Source of the DNA: Dyadobacter soli
GTDB lineage: Bacteria; Bacteroidota; Bacteroidia; Cytophagales; Spirosomataceae
Direction: 5' to 3'
Assembly (NCBI RefSeq): GCF_900101885.1
Contig: NZ_FNAN01000002.1
Coordinates: 310,001-374,000, forward strand
DNA length: 64,000 nt
The notes below the pieces were generated by a model, which worked only from the letters and a program-made list of their open reading frames with translations, was not told where the DNA came from and did not search any database. A program made the position numbers and the translations under genes. Shown in pieces: positions 1 to 8,938 of the stretch (position 1 is the stretch's first letter; every line of letters begins with the position of its first letter).

Positions 1-1769
1 GTACCGACCGCTTTCACGCAAGCATCCACTGCATTCAATGCCACAAGCGCACGCACGGCAATGTGCGGGGTTACGATGGCCGAATTGGGCGTCGCATGAG
101 GGCCTTCGGTCCCTTTGGCCGGTGCCACGAATGAGCCCGGCACTTTCACTTTCAGCAATGCCTGAGCGCCCTCCGGTCTGCCCAAACGGCCCAAACCAAT
201 CGCAGCAGCCAGTTTTTCACGGGCATTGCCGTTTTCCAATGCATTCAGGAACGGGTCAACCGATACGGTTGCCGCATAAGGCTTGCGGTCGGCCAGCGCA
301 CGCAATGCGTACTCGCGCATATCGCTTTCGGATGCCAGTTTGGCAAGATTCGCGATGCCGTCCGCGCCTGCTGCCTGCGCATAGGTATACATACCCGCCA
401 CGCGTACATACAAAGGCGCTTTTTTGTCCTCTGCAACAGTCCAGGCCGCTTTTACCGCCTCCTTTGCGGGACGTTTCAGCAATTCCTGCTGCGCCGCCAG
501 ACGCTGTACAGCGCTTTCCGACCGCAGTAATGCCGCCAGCTGCTTCACCGACGATTTGCTGATATCTTTGAAAGCCTTGTACTGCCAACCCTTAGGCACA
601 GCCCGCGTGATGAAACCTTTACCCGGATTACCCGAATAACCGGCACCATCCCAGGCCGCGAGGTATACACGTCCCGAAGCATCGATATCGAGGTCGGTTA
701 CCTGGGCAAGTTTGATAAATTCCTCCTCCTTTTGCTGGAAGGTCGGTCCGTCCGGCGTAACGCGGTGCATATATACCTGGCTGCGGCCCCAGTCGGCCAT
801 CATCGGCACACGGTTGTATTTGGCGGGCCAGGTAGGATCGTCCATGAAGAGCGAGCCCGTTCCCGAGCCTCCGCCGAGGTCGATCAATGCAGGGATAATT
901 TCTTCCGTAAAATTCTTGAACAACACGGGATAACCATATTCACCCGACTGGATCTGGTTGCTGAAACGGATATTCCAGCCGCCGCCGTCGTTGGTATTGT
1001 CACGCGTAAAAATGTTCATGTAAGGATCAATCGCCACATCATAAATGTTGCGCAACCCGTGGGTATACACTTCCATTTCCGTCCCGTCGGGGCGCACACG
1101 AACGATTCCACCACCCAGCTGGGTCATTTTCTTACCCGATCGGTCGAGGGCATCGTGGAAACCGAAATCACCTACGGCAATGTAAATCCAGCCGTCGATA
1201 CCCATGCGGATACCGTTGGTCGCGTGGTCGGTTCCCCGGCTTTGGAGGAACTTGGGTGAACACACATTCTGGATCAGCGGTTTTGCGGGTCCGTCGGCTA
1301 CACCGTCACGGTTTTTATCTTCCAAAACAACCAGGTCCATACCGGAAGCCTTACCTGTTTCTTTGGAAAAAGTAGTATGTAAAACAAACACCTGATCGCC
1401 CTGCGCGATAATCCCGCGCGGGTTATCCAGCGCTGCAAACGTGGTGTGCTGGTCTACTTTACCATCATTATCCGTATCGACAAGCCGCACAATGCTCCCT
1501 TTTCCGGGTGTTTTGCCCAAAGAGCCGATCATATCGACCCCAACAAATACTTCGCCCGTCGGCGCCACAGCCAGACATGCCGGGCTTGGTGTGAGATCGT
1601 GGCCTGCGAAATGCGTGACATTCAGTTCTGCCGGCCATGCGGCAGCGTTAGGAAGAGAGTCGGCTCGGGTCAGGGTTGAGGGGCCGGACCTTTGTTCTTT
1701 TTTGAGGGTGTCGGTCGTAGTCCACAGCATAAGCAGGAACGCCGATACAGTTAAGGTGATTTTTAACAT
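1..1769 (-). CDS. Secreted beta-propeller/HEAT protein, PQQ-type dehydrogenase-like (partial)
   Basis: An open frame runs from ATG at 1769 off the left edge, so 589 codons are visible and the C-terminus is missing. Residues 1-20 form a signal peptide without a lipobox, so export to the periplasm or beyond is likely. The next ~400 residues show repeating propeller-type blades with motifs such as VAPTGEVFVG, DTDNDGKVD, GIDGWIYIAVGD and HGLRNIYDVAID, typical of the sorbosone/glucose dehydrogenase-like domain of large Bacteroidota and Planctomycetota proteins. After about residue 400 the sequence becomes helical and repetitive (LAALLRSESAVQRLAAQQEL), consistent with HEAT repeats. Family members often end in a cytochrome c domain; that part lies outside the window. 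Substrate unknown. The family call is good; an enzymatic role is inference. Confidence 0.8.
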   Translation of the reverse strand, partial: MLKITLTVSAFLLMLWTTTDTLKKEQRSGPSTLTRADSLPNAAAWPAELNVTHFAGHDLTPSPACLAVAPTGEVFVGVDMIGSLGKTPGKGSIVRLVDTDNDGKVDQHTTFAALDNPRGIIAQGDQVFVLHTTFSKETGKASGMDLVVLEDKNRDGVADGPAKPLIQNVCSPKFLQSRGTDHATNGIRMGIDGWIYIAVGDFGFHDALDRSGKKMTQLGGGIVRVRPDGTEMEVYTHGLRNIYDVAIDPYMNIFTRDNTNDGGGWNIRFSNQIQSGEYGYPVLFKNFTEEIIPALIDLGGGSGTGSLFMDDPTWPAKYNRVPMMADWGRSQVYMHRVTPDGPTFQQKEEEFIKLAQVTDLDIDASGRVYLAAWDGAGYSGNPGKGFITRAVPKGWQYKAFKDISKSSVKQLAALLRSESAVQRLAAQQELLKRPAKEAVKAAWTVAEDKKAPLYVRVAGMYTYAQAAGADGIANLAKLASESDMREYALRALADRKPYAATVSVDPFLNALENGNAREKLAAAIGLGRLGRPEGAQALLKVKVPGSFVAPAKGTEGPHATPNSAIVTPHIAVRALVALNAVDACVKAVG

Positions 1770-1875
1770 AAATAGTTTAACAGAAATTATTTCGACCCTT
1801 TCGCCAAGGGCCGACGGGTACAGTACACAGAATCTTAAAATAGGATGCGGGCCGGAACTACTCTAAAATGCCGCC

Positions 1876-2769
1876 CTATTTCCGCTGGTAGAGGGCAAAA
1901 CGCATGAAAAGCTCGGGTAATGCCTCATGCTGGCCGTGCAATGTGGTGAAATGAAAATGACGATCAATCGAAAGGCCTTCAACGTCGACAATGCGGCATT
2001 CCTTACTCTGCAATTCTTTCAATACCGCGTGCACCGAAATGAACGCCATGCTATCCGAATGCAGGATGTACAACTTCATACTTTCGCTGCTGCTGAGCTG
2101 CATTTCCACATTCAGATCGCCCAGCCCCAGCCCGATCGATTTCAATGCATGCGCGATCACTTCCAGCGTACCCGAGCCGGGCTCGCGGAGCAATAACGGA
2201 ATTTCGCGCAGTTGCGCCGCATCGATCACGCCCGTCGCAGCCGTCGGGTTTTTGCTGTTCGCCACCAGCACAATCTCGTCATTCAGGAACTCGGTATATT
2301 TAATGGCTGCATTCTTCGAAAAGCCCTCGATCACACCCAGATCGATCTCCTTATGCTGCAATGCATGCTCGATCTCCTCCGTATTCTTGGTCGTAAGCGT
2401 AACTTCTACATTGTGAAACTTGCGGTGAAAGGCAGCCAGAATAGGCGGAAGAATGTATTGCGCGGCCGTTGTGCTTGCCCCCAGTCTCAGCTTACCGCTA
2501 TTGCGCTGCGAAAGGCTGTTTATTTCAAATTCAAGATTCCTGTAAACATCGAAAATCTGCTCGGCATGGTGCAGCAGTATCTTCCCGGCAGGCGTGAGAC
2601 TGATCTTCGAACCGCTTCTATCAAACAACTTGGTTTTCAACTGGTTTTCCAGCTCATGAATATGCTTGGTCACCGCCGGCTGTGTAATAAAAAGCTCTGC
2701 CGCCGCTTTGGTGAAGCTCAGGCGCCGGGCGACGGTTTGGAAAACTTGCAGGCGGAAGTCGAAAACCAT
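1876..2769 (-). CDS. LysR family transcriptional regulator
   Basis: 297 residues, the usual LysR length. The N-terminal winged helix-turn-helix is clear at residues 1-60 (FQTVARRLSFTKAAAELFIT then QPAVTKHIHELENQL), followed by the linker helix and a periplasmic-binding-protein-like effector domain to the C-terminus (LGASTTAAQYILPPILAAF starts it). The protein should bind DNA as a tetramer and respond to a small molecule. It is transcribed toward the propeller gene at 1769 and away from the PadR gene at 2967, with about 200 bp between the two divergent starts. Neither neighbour identifies the target operon, so the ligand cannot be named. Start ATG at 2769 gives a normal LysR N-terminus. Confidence 0.92.
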   Translation of the reverse strand: MVFDFRLQVFQTVARRLSFTKAAAELFITQPAVTKHIHELENQLKTKLFDRSGSKISLTPAGKILLHHAEQIFDVYRNLEFEINSLSQRNSGKLRLGASTTAAQYILPPILAAFHRKFHNVEVTLTTKNTEEIEHALQHKEIDLGVIEGFSKNAAIKYTEFLNDEIVLVANSKNPTAATGVIDAAQLREIPLLLREPGSGTLEVIAHALKSIGLGLGDLNVEMQLSSSESMKLYILHSDSMAFISVHAVLKELQSKECRIVDVEGLSIDRHFHFTTLHGQHEALPELFMRFALYQRK

Positions 2770-2966
2770 AAGTAACAGTTCGGTGAATATGGGAAAGCAA
2801 ATAAAAGGCTTTCACGACAAATGGCCGCACGCGATGTCCGGCAATTGCGCGCGGTGTCCGCTTTCGGACAGGGCACTTTTGTAAAAAGCCTGTTTTTGAG
2901 CCAAATGCTTGTATTTTCTCCCAGGCACACCATTTGTTATACATTTACAGAAATAATAAAACCCTT

Positions 2967-3287
2967 ATGAAAGGAACCTACCTGGGAGAGTTTGAGGAAG
3001 TGGTACTGCTGGCGGTGGCGATTCTCGCCGGCGATGCTTACGGGGCTTCCATTACCAATGAAATCGAGCAGCAAATGGGGCGGTCGGTGAACCTGGGCGC
3101 GGTACACGCCGCATTGCACCGGCTGGAAGAGAAAGGACTGTTATCGTCGCGCCTGGGCGGGGCTACGGCCGAGCGCGGCGGCCGGAGCAAACGTTTTTTC
3201 ACCGTCACAATGCCGGGTTCCAAAGCGCTGGACAACATCCGCGAAATCCGTAACCGTATGTGGAGTGCCATTCCTAGACCTATTTGA
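2967..3287 (+). CDS. PadR family transcriptional regulator
   Basis: 106 residues from ATG at 2967, beginning MKGTYLGEFEEVVLLAVAIL, the standard PadR start; a start at 2934 would add 11 residues that do not fit the family. The winged helix follows (DAYGASITNEIEQQMGRSVN, then VHAALHRLEEKGLL) and the charged beta-wing reads ERGGRSKRFFTVT. Only the DNA-binding part and a short C-terminal helix are present. Three bases separate its stop from the FtsX-type permease at 3291, so the two are co-transcribed. In Bacteroidota, PadR genes directly upstream of permeases with a prefix domain are common, and the regulator presumably controls that transporter. Confidence 0.93.
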   Translation: MKGTYLGEFEEVVLLAVAILAGDAYGASITNEIEQQMGRSVNLGAVHAALHRLEEKGLLSSRLGGATAERGGRSKRFFTVTMPGSKALDNIREIRNRMWSAIPRPI

Positions 3288-3290
3288 GCT

Positions 3291-5909
3291 ATGCGCCCCT
3301 GTCCTCCCCAATGGGCCACCCGGCTCCTGCATTGGTTCTGCGCGCCGCACCTGGTGAACGACCTCGAAGGCGATTTGCTGGAACTTTTCACGCAACGCGT
3401 ACATACATACGGGGTGCCTGAGGCGCGCAGGCGTTACGTTCGCGACGTGCTTAGCCTTATCCGCCCTTTCGCATTAAAAAAACAGCCCGAAAAATATCCG
3501 CAACCCGCTTTCATCCAGCCAGCCATGATCCGCAACTATCTCAAAATCGCTTTCCGAAACCTCGCGAAGCACAAAATGTTCTCGCTTATCAATGTAATGG
3601 GGCTCTCGGCGGGCATGACCGCCTGCTTCCTCATCGCATTGTACGTGCATTTCGAACTGACTTACGATGCATTCAACCAAAAGGCCGAACGCATTTACCG
3701 CGTCGCCGCCGATGTCAAAACCAGCTCGGAAACACTGCATTACAGCATTAGTCCGTGGGCGATGGCGATCAATATGCAGAACGAGTTCCCGGAAGTGGAG
3801 GCCTTCGCCCGCGTGCAAAAAGAAGCTGCATTGCTCCGCAAAGGCGATCTTAAATTCAATGAAGAAAATACAGTACTGGCGGATTCGACGCTGTTCACGG
3901 TATTTGATTTTAAATTATTGAAAGGAAACCCAAAAACCGCGTTGGCAGCGCCATTGAGCCTCGTACTGACGGAAACTGCCGCGCGAAAATACTTCGGCGA
4001 TAGCGATCCGATGGGACAGACGCTCCTTTTCGGTTCCAATAGCGAGCCCGCGCAGGTTACCGGCGTCATGCAGGACCCGCCCGTCAATTCACAGATCAAA
4101 GGCGACATTTTCGTGTCCATGAGCACCTACACCTCACACCAGGACAAAAATATCGAACGTGAATGGGGCAGCTTCGGCGCGGTTGCATTCGTACTGCTCA
4201 AACCGGGCACCGACCCCGCGGCGATGCAAAGCAAGTTTCCGGCGTTCGTACAACGCCACGCCGGAAAAAAGATGGCCGAGCAACAAATGGGGATCGCGCT
4301 GGTGCTCGAACCGCTGCTCGACATTTACCTGCATTCCACACGCGAGGCCGAAGAGTCGGGCAGCATCGATAATGTTTATATTTTCTCGGCGGTGGCGATT
4401 TTCATCATGCTCATTGCCTGCATCAACTTTGTGAACCTCACCACGGCGCGTTCGGTGGAACGGGCGCGGGAGGTGGGCGTGCGCAAGGCAGTAGGCGCTG
4501 CGAAAAGCGCATTGGCGAGGCAGTTTATCGCCGAATCGATGCTGATATGTGTGATCGCATTCCTCGTATCCGTGCTCATTTCCGCAGCGCTGATACCGGG
4601 TTTCAACGCGCTGGCCGACAAGGCGATCAGTGAGGGCATTCTCTACGAGTTGCCGTTTGTAGGTATTCAACTTGCCGCGGCATTGCTGACAGGCTTGCTG
4701 GCAGGCATTTATCCCGCATTCGTTTTATCCTCATTTGAACCTGTAAAAGTGCTGAAAGGCCGCTTTACGACCAGTTTGAAGGGTATAATGCTGCGCAAAG
4801 GGTTGGTAACCGTGCAATTCGCGATTTCGATCACGATGATTATCGCTACGATCGTCGTGTACACCCAGCTCGACTTTATGCGGAACTATGACTTAGGTTT
4901 TTCAAAGGAACAAACCGTTGTGATAGAGGCTGGTAACGGCCGCCATCGCGATGCATTCGAGGCAAGTATTCAGGACTATGCAGGCGTAAAATCCGCAGCG
5001 GCTTCTGCGGCGGTACCGGGCGGCTGGAACCCGCAGGCATATTCTAAATTGGAGAATAAAAGCGGCGAAATGCAGGCCGGCAATATGGACGTTTACCGCG
5101 TCGATTTTGACTTTATGCAACAATATGGCCTGAAAGTGGTGGCTGGAAGGGCGTTCTCAAAGCAACTCAGTACGGATAGCATTCAGTCGCTGATGATCAA
5201 CGAGGCGGCGGCGAAAATGCTGGGCTACCGTTCACCGGAAGAAGCTATTGGCCGGAAGTTCGATCAATGGGGCCGTCAGGGAACAATTATCGGCGTGGTC
5301 AGGGATTTTCATTTCAAATCTTTGCAGGAAAATATTAAACCGCTGACCTTCCGCGTCATCGATTTCTGGAACGGCGGCCTGCTATCTGTAAAAATCGATG
5401 GTACCCATGTAAAACAGACGCTTTCAGCCATTGAAAACCAGTGGAAAACGATGCACCCCGACCGTCCGTTCAGCTACTATTTCCTCGACGAGTTTTACGA
5501 CCGTCAGTACCGCGCCGACGAGCGTTTCGAAGCGCTTTTCCTCAACTTCGCCGCACTGGCCATCTTCATTTCGTGCCTTGGCCTGCTCGGGCTCGCCTCC
5601 TACTCTACCGTGCAGCGCACCAAGGAAATCGGCGTGAGGAAAGTAATGGGCGCATCTGCGGCGAGCATTGTCGGATTGTTATCCAAAGATTTCCTGCAAC
5701 TGGTAGGCCTCGCATTCCTGATCGCCGCGCCCGTTGCCTGGTTTGCGATGCACCGCTGGCTGGAAGGTTTTGCTTATCAAACCGACATCCGCCTCTGGAT
5801 TTTCATCGCGGCTGCTTTGCTTTCGGCATTCGTCGCATTGGCTACCATCAGTTTTCAGAGCATCCGCGCGGCATTGATGAATCCGGTAAAGTCGCTCAGG
5901 AGCGAGTAG
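3291..5909 (+). CDS. FtsX/MacB-type ABC transporter permease with N-terminal permease-prefix domain
   Basis: 872 residues. Residues 1-75 form a soluble prefix (WATRLLHWFCAPHLVNDLEG), the prefix domain found on permeases co-encoded with PadR regulators. A typical Bacteroidota permease follows: IRNYLKIAFRNLAKHKMFSL leads into the first membrane helix, then a large MacB-like extracytoplasmic domain, three or four helices with the FtsX signature ERAREVGVRKAVGAAKSALA (about 395-415), a second extracytoplasmic domain, and a C-terminal FtsX core with TKEIGVRKVMGASAASIVGL. The duplicated FtsX core implies about eight membrane helices in the inner membrane. No ATP-binding subunit is adjacent, so the ATPase must lie elsewhere. 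Export of a peptide, lipid or drug is likely but unproven. Confidence 0.92.
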   Translation: MRPCPPQWATRLLHWFCAPHLVNDLEGDLLELFTQRVHTYGVPEARRRYVRDVLSLIRPFALKKQPEKYPQPAFIQPAMIRNYLKIAFRNLAKHKMFSLINVMGLSAGMTACFLIALYVHFELTYDAFNQKAERIYRVAADVKTSSETLHYSISPWAMAINMQNEFPEVEAFARVQKEAALLRKGDLKFNEENTVLADSTLFTVFDFKLLKGNPKTALAAPLSLVLTETAARKYFGDSDPMGQTLLFGSNSEPAQVTGVMQDPPVNSQIKGDIFVSMSTYTSHQDKNIEREWGSFGAVAFVLLKPGTDPAAMQSKFPAFVQRHAGKKMAEQQMGIALVLEPLLDIYLHSTREAEESGSIDNVYIFSAVAIFIMLIACINFVNLTTARSVERAREVGVRKAVGAAKSALARQFIAESMLICVIAFLVSVLISAALIPGFNALADKAISEGILYELPFVGIQLAAALLTGLLAGIYPAFVLSSFEPVKVLKGRFTTSLKGIMLRKGLVTVQFAISITMIIATIVVYTQLDFMRNYDLGFSKEQTVVIEAGNGRHRDAFEASIQDYAGVKSAAASAAVPGGWNPQAYSKLENKSGEMQAGNMDVYRVDFDFMQQYGLKVVAGRAFSKQLSTDSIQSLMINEAAAKMLGYRSPEEAIGRKFDQWGRQGTIIGVVRDFHFKSLQENIKPLTFRVIDFWNGGLLSVKIDGTHVKQTLSAIENQWKTMHPDRPFSYYFLDEFYDRQYRADERFEALFLNFAALAIFISCLGLLGLASYSTVQRTKEIGVRKVMGASAASIVGLLSKDFLQLVGLAFLIAAPVAWFAMHRWLEGFAYQTDIRLWIFIAAALLSAFVALATISFQSIRAALMNPVKSLRSE

Positions 5910-5950
5910 GTATTTCGTAAGGTTAGTTGGTGTTGCCAAACATTGTAAAA

Positions 5951-6098
5951 ATTGTCGAGCGTCGTCAGGTATTGTCATATAGTCGTTTGTATTCAGGGCA
6001 TTATTTCATTATAATACCAGGCTTAATGTTCATACCTGACTCCCCTTGACAATGCTTGACAACATTTTACCATACCTGACCCCATGACTTTACCTGAC
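5951..6098. repeat. Cluster of short ACCTGAC / GTCAGGT and TTGTC / GACAA motifs
   Basis: The gap between the permease and the Nif3-like gene is dense in related short words. GTCAGGTAT is at 5964-5972; its complement ATACCTGAC is at 6032-6040 and 6072-6080 (each inside the identical 10-mer CATACCTGAC); TACCTGAC recurs at 6091-6098 inside the first codons of the next gene. ATTGTC occurs at 5951 and 5971, and TTGAC-AA pairs at 6046-6062. The words could pair as stem arms or serve as repeated protein-binding sites. No protein can be assigned. Confidence 0.5.
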
Positions 6099-6977
6099 AA
6101 CACGACCCGCCGCAGCTTCCTTACCCAGGCCGCATTATCCGCCACCGCATTATCCCTAACACCTGAAATGCTGTTCGGCGCCGCGCCAAAGGCATACACC
6201 GTACAACAAATCATAGACCTGATCCTCAAAGAAGGCAACCTGAAACCGATCCCGGATACTGTCGACACCATCAAATCCGGCAGCCCCGAACAGGCTGTCA
6301 CCGGCATCGTCACCACTATGTTCGCCACCGCGACCGTGATCGAGCAGGCAGCGAAACTGAAAGCCAACTTCATCATCGCCCACGAACCGACTTTCTACAA
6401 CCACCGCGACGACCCGGAATGGGTAAAAGGCAACGAAATCGTGAAGAAGAAGCAGGCTTTGCTAGAAAAGCACAAAATCGCCGTCTGGCGCTTCCACGAC
6501 TACTGCCATTCGCTGAAACCCGACGCGATCCGTTACGGCGTCGTCAAAAAAGCGGGCTGGACACAGTACTATAAAAATGAATCCCCCGCACTCACGATCC
6601 CCGCCACCACATTGGGCGACCTCGTGAAACACCTCAAAACCAAACTCGGTATCCAGAAACTCCGCGTCGTAGGCGACCTCAGCCAGCAATGCTCGAAGCT
6701 CGCCATCATGCCCGGCGCAGCAGGCGGCCAACGGCAAGTCTCCGTCGCCGAAGCCGAAAAACCGGACGTTCTCATCGTAGGCGAAACGCCGGAATGGGAA
6801 GGAGTTGAATACGCACGGGATGGGCGGTTGCTGGGATCAAAGATGGCATTGATCGTACTCGGCCACGCAGTGAGCGAGGAGCCTGGGATGGAGTATTTCG
6901 TGGAATGGCTAACGCCGAAGATTTCAGGGATTAAAGTGACGCACGTGGCATCGGGGGACCCGTTTCAGTGGGTTTAG
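6084..6977 (+). CDS. Nif3-like dinuclear metal-centre family protein with Tat signal
   Basis: 297 residues. The N-terminus carries a twin-arginine signal (TRRSFLTQAALSATALSL, residues 8-25). The mature part matches the Nif3/YbgI fold: VTGIVTTMFATATVIEQAAK, the metal-binding segment NFIIAHEPTFYNH, and a C-terminal half ending near EEPGMEYFVEWLT where the second metal-ligand set is usually found. Nif3 proteins are hexameric with two metal ions per active site and poorly defined functions, and most are cytoplasmic; the Tat signal implies folding with metal before export. Start ATG at 6084 is set by the Tat motif. Its last four bases overlap the convergent AbiEii-like gene. Confidence 0.85.
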   Translation: MTLPDNTTRRSFLTQAALSATALSLTPEMLFGAAPKAYTVQQIIDLILKEGNLKPIPDTVDTIKSGSPEQAVTGIVTTMFATATVIEQAAKLKANFIIAHEPTFYNHRDDPEWVKGNEIVKKKQALLEKHKIAVWRFHDYCHSLKPDAIRYGVVKKAGWTQYYKNESPALTIPATTLGDLVKHLKTKLGIQKLRVVGDLSQQCSKLAIMPGAAGGQRQVSVAEAEKPDVLIVGETPEWEGVEYARDGRLLGSKMALIVLGHAVSEEPGMEYFVEWLTPKISGIKVTHVASGDPFQWV

Positions 6978-7981
6978 GAGAAATCAATCAGCCTCACGCG
7001 ACTTTCAAGCTCTTGTAGTCTTGAAATAAGATTATCGAAGGGAAGGGACTTCCCATAAATCATATTCTCCTGCATTGACCTGTAATCTCTCTCCCAGTTC
7101 AACATTACATTCTCGCCGGGCATGAAGCAAAGCGTCCGGGGAGAATGTGAGTCATAATTTGTTCCCTTCATTGCATTGAATCTCCTGCGATGCTCGACGA
7201 TGGTTTGATACAATGCAATATCGGACAGGGCATTGCGCCCAAATGCGGTATCCATTATCTTTTCAAGATCGTACAAATGCCGCGACATACGTTCGTGCCT
7301 AATCTTTTCCAGTGGTTTACGAAACTCTTCATGCAGCAAAAACATCTTTTCCAGAAAAGTGCGCTCCGGTATTACAGACAGCACATTGAAAGGTTTCCCC
7401 GCAATGGATTTTTCACCCAAAACCTGGCTAATGATTGATGTAATCGGCGTCGGCATGGCAGGTTCGCTAAGCGACCGCGCACCAATCTCGATCAGTACTT
7501 CACTTCTCAAATAGGCTGCAGAAGCCAGATCCGAACGATAATGCAAATGTAAAATTTGCGGGTCGCGATCCGAATCTTCGCAGAATGCCGCTTCCAGCGA
7601 AAATACATCTTCTTCAACGCCTATCTCAAGAAGCTGATTGCAGACAGCACTCCTGAACGCACCTGAAATGAATGCACATGAAGCCTTACGCAGTTTGGCG
7701 ATCTGCGTCTTACTCAATTCTCCTTCAAATCCCAATGCCGACCGGTCGAGTACGAGATCTACATCTTCTGAAAAGCGTTCTATCAGGCCCCAAGCCTTGC
7801 TTAGCGAAGTTCCTCCTTTAAAAACGAGGTGCTGGGCGTAAGGAGTTTTAAAGATCGCGAAAAGAGCAAGCGTGACCCACCAGTCCTTTTCAACAGCACG
7901 GCCGGAAAGCCTGGTAGCCCGACTTACCGTTCTTAAAATTTTCTTTCGCTTAGTCGGCGACGCTTGAAGCCATTCAACCAT
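6974..7981 (-). CDS. AbiEii/AbiGii-family nucleotidyltransferase toxin
   Basis: 335 residues. The nucleotidyltransferase core is plain: VFKGGTSLSKAWGLIERFSE at about 53-72 followed by DVDL, so the GG-TSL motif and the two catalytic aspartates (D73, D75) are intact. Type IV AbiEii toxins transfer nucleotides to RNA (tRNA in characterised members) and arrest growth; the family includes phage abortive-infection proteins. The gene lies 22 bp downstream of an AbiEi-like antitoxin gene on the same strand, the usual antitoxin-first order. It converges on the Nif3-like gene with a four-base overlap. The sequence looks complete. Confidence 0.92.
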   Translation of the reverse strand: MVEWLQASPTKRKKILRTVSRATRLSGRAVEKDWWVTLALFAIFKTPYAQHLVFKGGTSLSKAWGLIERFSEDVDLVLDRSALGFEGELSKTQIAKLRKASCAFISGAFRSAVCNQLLEIGVEEDVFSLEAAFCEDSDRDPQILHLHYRSDLASAAYLRSEVLIEIGARSLSEPAMPTPITSIISQVLGEKSIAGKPFNVLSVIPERTFLEKMFLLHEEFRKPLEKIRHERMSRHLYDLEKIMDTAFGRNALSDIALYQTIVEHRRRFNAMKGTNYDSHSPRTLCFMPGENVMLNWERDYRSMQENMIYGKSLPFDNLISRLQELESRVRLIDFS

Positions 7982-8003
7982 AACAACGTGTGTAAGTGAA
8001 AAA

Positions 8004-8591
8004 CTATTTTAAAAGCCTTGCAATCCAGGCTGGCGCAAGTTGCAAATCATGGCGAACTATCTTCGCATCCTCGTTCTGCAACAATGCCTTTACGTGACGC
8101 AAGTGCTTGTCGGTCACCCTACCTTTGCCTATGTCCCGTAAAGCCTGAACGACAAGCATTGTCACCCTACTTTTAAAAGCGACCCGCTTTGGGGTCGTAG
8201 CTTTAAATTTGACTATCTGTTTACCGATTTTTAATTTTCTTGATCCGCCGTCCGTGAGGTATACCAAATTCACAGGCACTTGTGTAGATAACCCTACATA
8301 ACTTAAAGCGGCAGCTTCGGTAGGAATGATCCGTATGCGATCGCGACGGACGATATGCTCCACCACTTCCTCGGCAGAAGGATGTAGTACCCCAAAATCA
8401 GGGTCCGTCTCAGGATACACATAAACCCCCTGCGCCACTCGCTCGAGCACACCTTCTTGCACCAACCGTGATAACGCCTTCCTGGTAGCTGTATCCTCTC
8501 CCAAATCCGAAAATTCGCTCGTCAAAAATACTCGACCGCGCTTCGTTTTCACAACACGATTAAATACTTTATTATGAACTGATTGTTTCAT
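8004..8591 (-). CDS. AbiEi-type antitoxin (DUF6088 family)
   Basis: 195 residues. The N-terminal ~75 residues form a winged helix (KTKRGRVFLTSEFSDLGEDT, then ALSRLVQEGVLERVAQGVYV), and the C-terminal part (PTEAAALSYVGLSTQVPVNL) matches the AbiEi/DUF6088 antitoxin fold. Such antitoxins repress their own operon and neutralise the AbiEii nucleotidyltransferase without direct contact (type IV). A 13-bp inverted repeat starts 14 bp upstream of the ATG and is the expected operator. The partner toxin follows after 22 bp. Confidence 0.88.
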   Translation of the reverse strand: MKQSVHNKVFNRVVKTKRGRVFLTSEFSDLGEDTATRKALSRLVQEGVLERVAQGVYVYPETDPDFGVLHPSAEEVVEHIVRRDRIRIIPTEAAALSYVGLSTQVPVNLVYLTDGGSRKLKIGKQIVKFKATTPKRVAFKSRVTMLVVQALRDIGKGRVTDKHLRHVKALLQNEDAKIVRHDLQLAPAWIARLLK

Positions 8592-8604
8592 AAAATTTCA
8601 GTTT

Positions 8605-8642
8605 AAAAGTGTCACAAATATACTAAACTTTTGTGACACTTT
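8605..8642 (-). promoter_or_regulatory. Inverted-repeat operator and -7 box of the AbiE operon
   Basis: AAAGTGTCACAAA at 8606-8618 and its exact complement TTTGTGACACTTT at 8630-8642 form 13-bp arms with an 11-bp spacer. On the minus strand TATATTTG (8615-8622) fits the Bacteroidota -7 consensus TAnnTTTG and lies partly in one arm, so a protein bound to the repeat would block RNA polymerase. The ATG of the antitoxin is about 24 bp downstream. AbiEi autorepression through inverted repeats is established for the family; binding here is inference. Confidence 0.75.
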
Positions 8643-8660
8643 AATACTCCTGGAATACCT

Positions 8661-8909
8661 CTAATCTCCATGCTTAATCCGCTCGATTTTCTCGAAAAAG
8701 AGTAGCAAATCTTTAAATGTGAAAAAGGTGTTGGCGATCTCCGGGCAATGACCAAGCTCCTTCTGCGCCAGCATGTAGCCGCTAAACATCGTCCAGAGCT
8801 CGTCCGCCATGCCAATGGCACTATCACTGCTCAATAATGCACTGACCTCGCGTCCGTACGCAAGGAGCCTTGAATCCATTGATTCAAACGTTGTTGTTGA
8901 TGTGTTCAT
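8661..8909 (-). CDS. Small protein of unknown function, copy A (paralogue of 30744-30986)
   Basis: 82 residues, predicted helical, no signal peptide. I do not recognise the family. It is clearly a paralogue of the protein at 30744-30986: the shared pattern is LAYG-x2-V-x2-LL, then DELW or EDLW, GYMLAQKELGH versus GFMVAQHELGH, and F-x-TF-x-[DE]L-x2-FF-x-K[IL]E near the C-terminus. Both genes are preceded on the same strand by the same 71-nt structured element about 30-36 nt before the ATG. This copy lies upstream of and co-directional with the AbiE operon. Conservation of the whole cassette argues it is a real gene. Confidence 0.75.
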   Translation of the reverse strand: MNTSTTTFESMDSRLLAYGREVSALLSSDSAIGMADELWTMFSGYMLAQKELGHCPEIANTFFTFKDLLLFFEKIERIKHGD

Positions 8910-8938
8910 AATACTAATCTTTTAAGGATGAACGAAAG

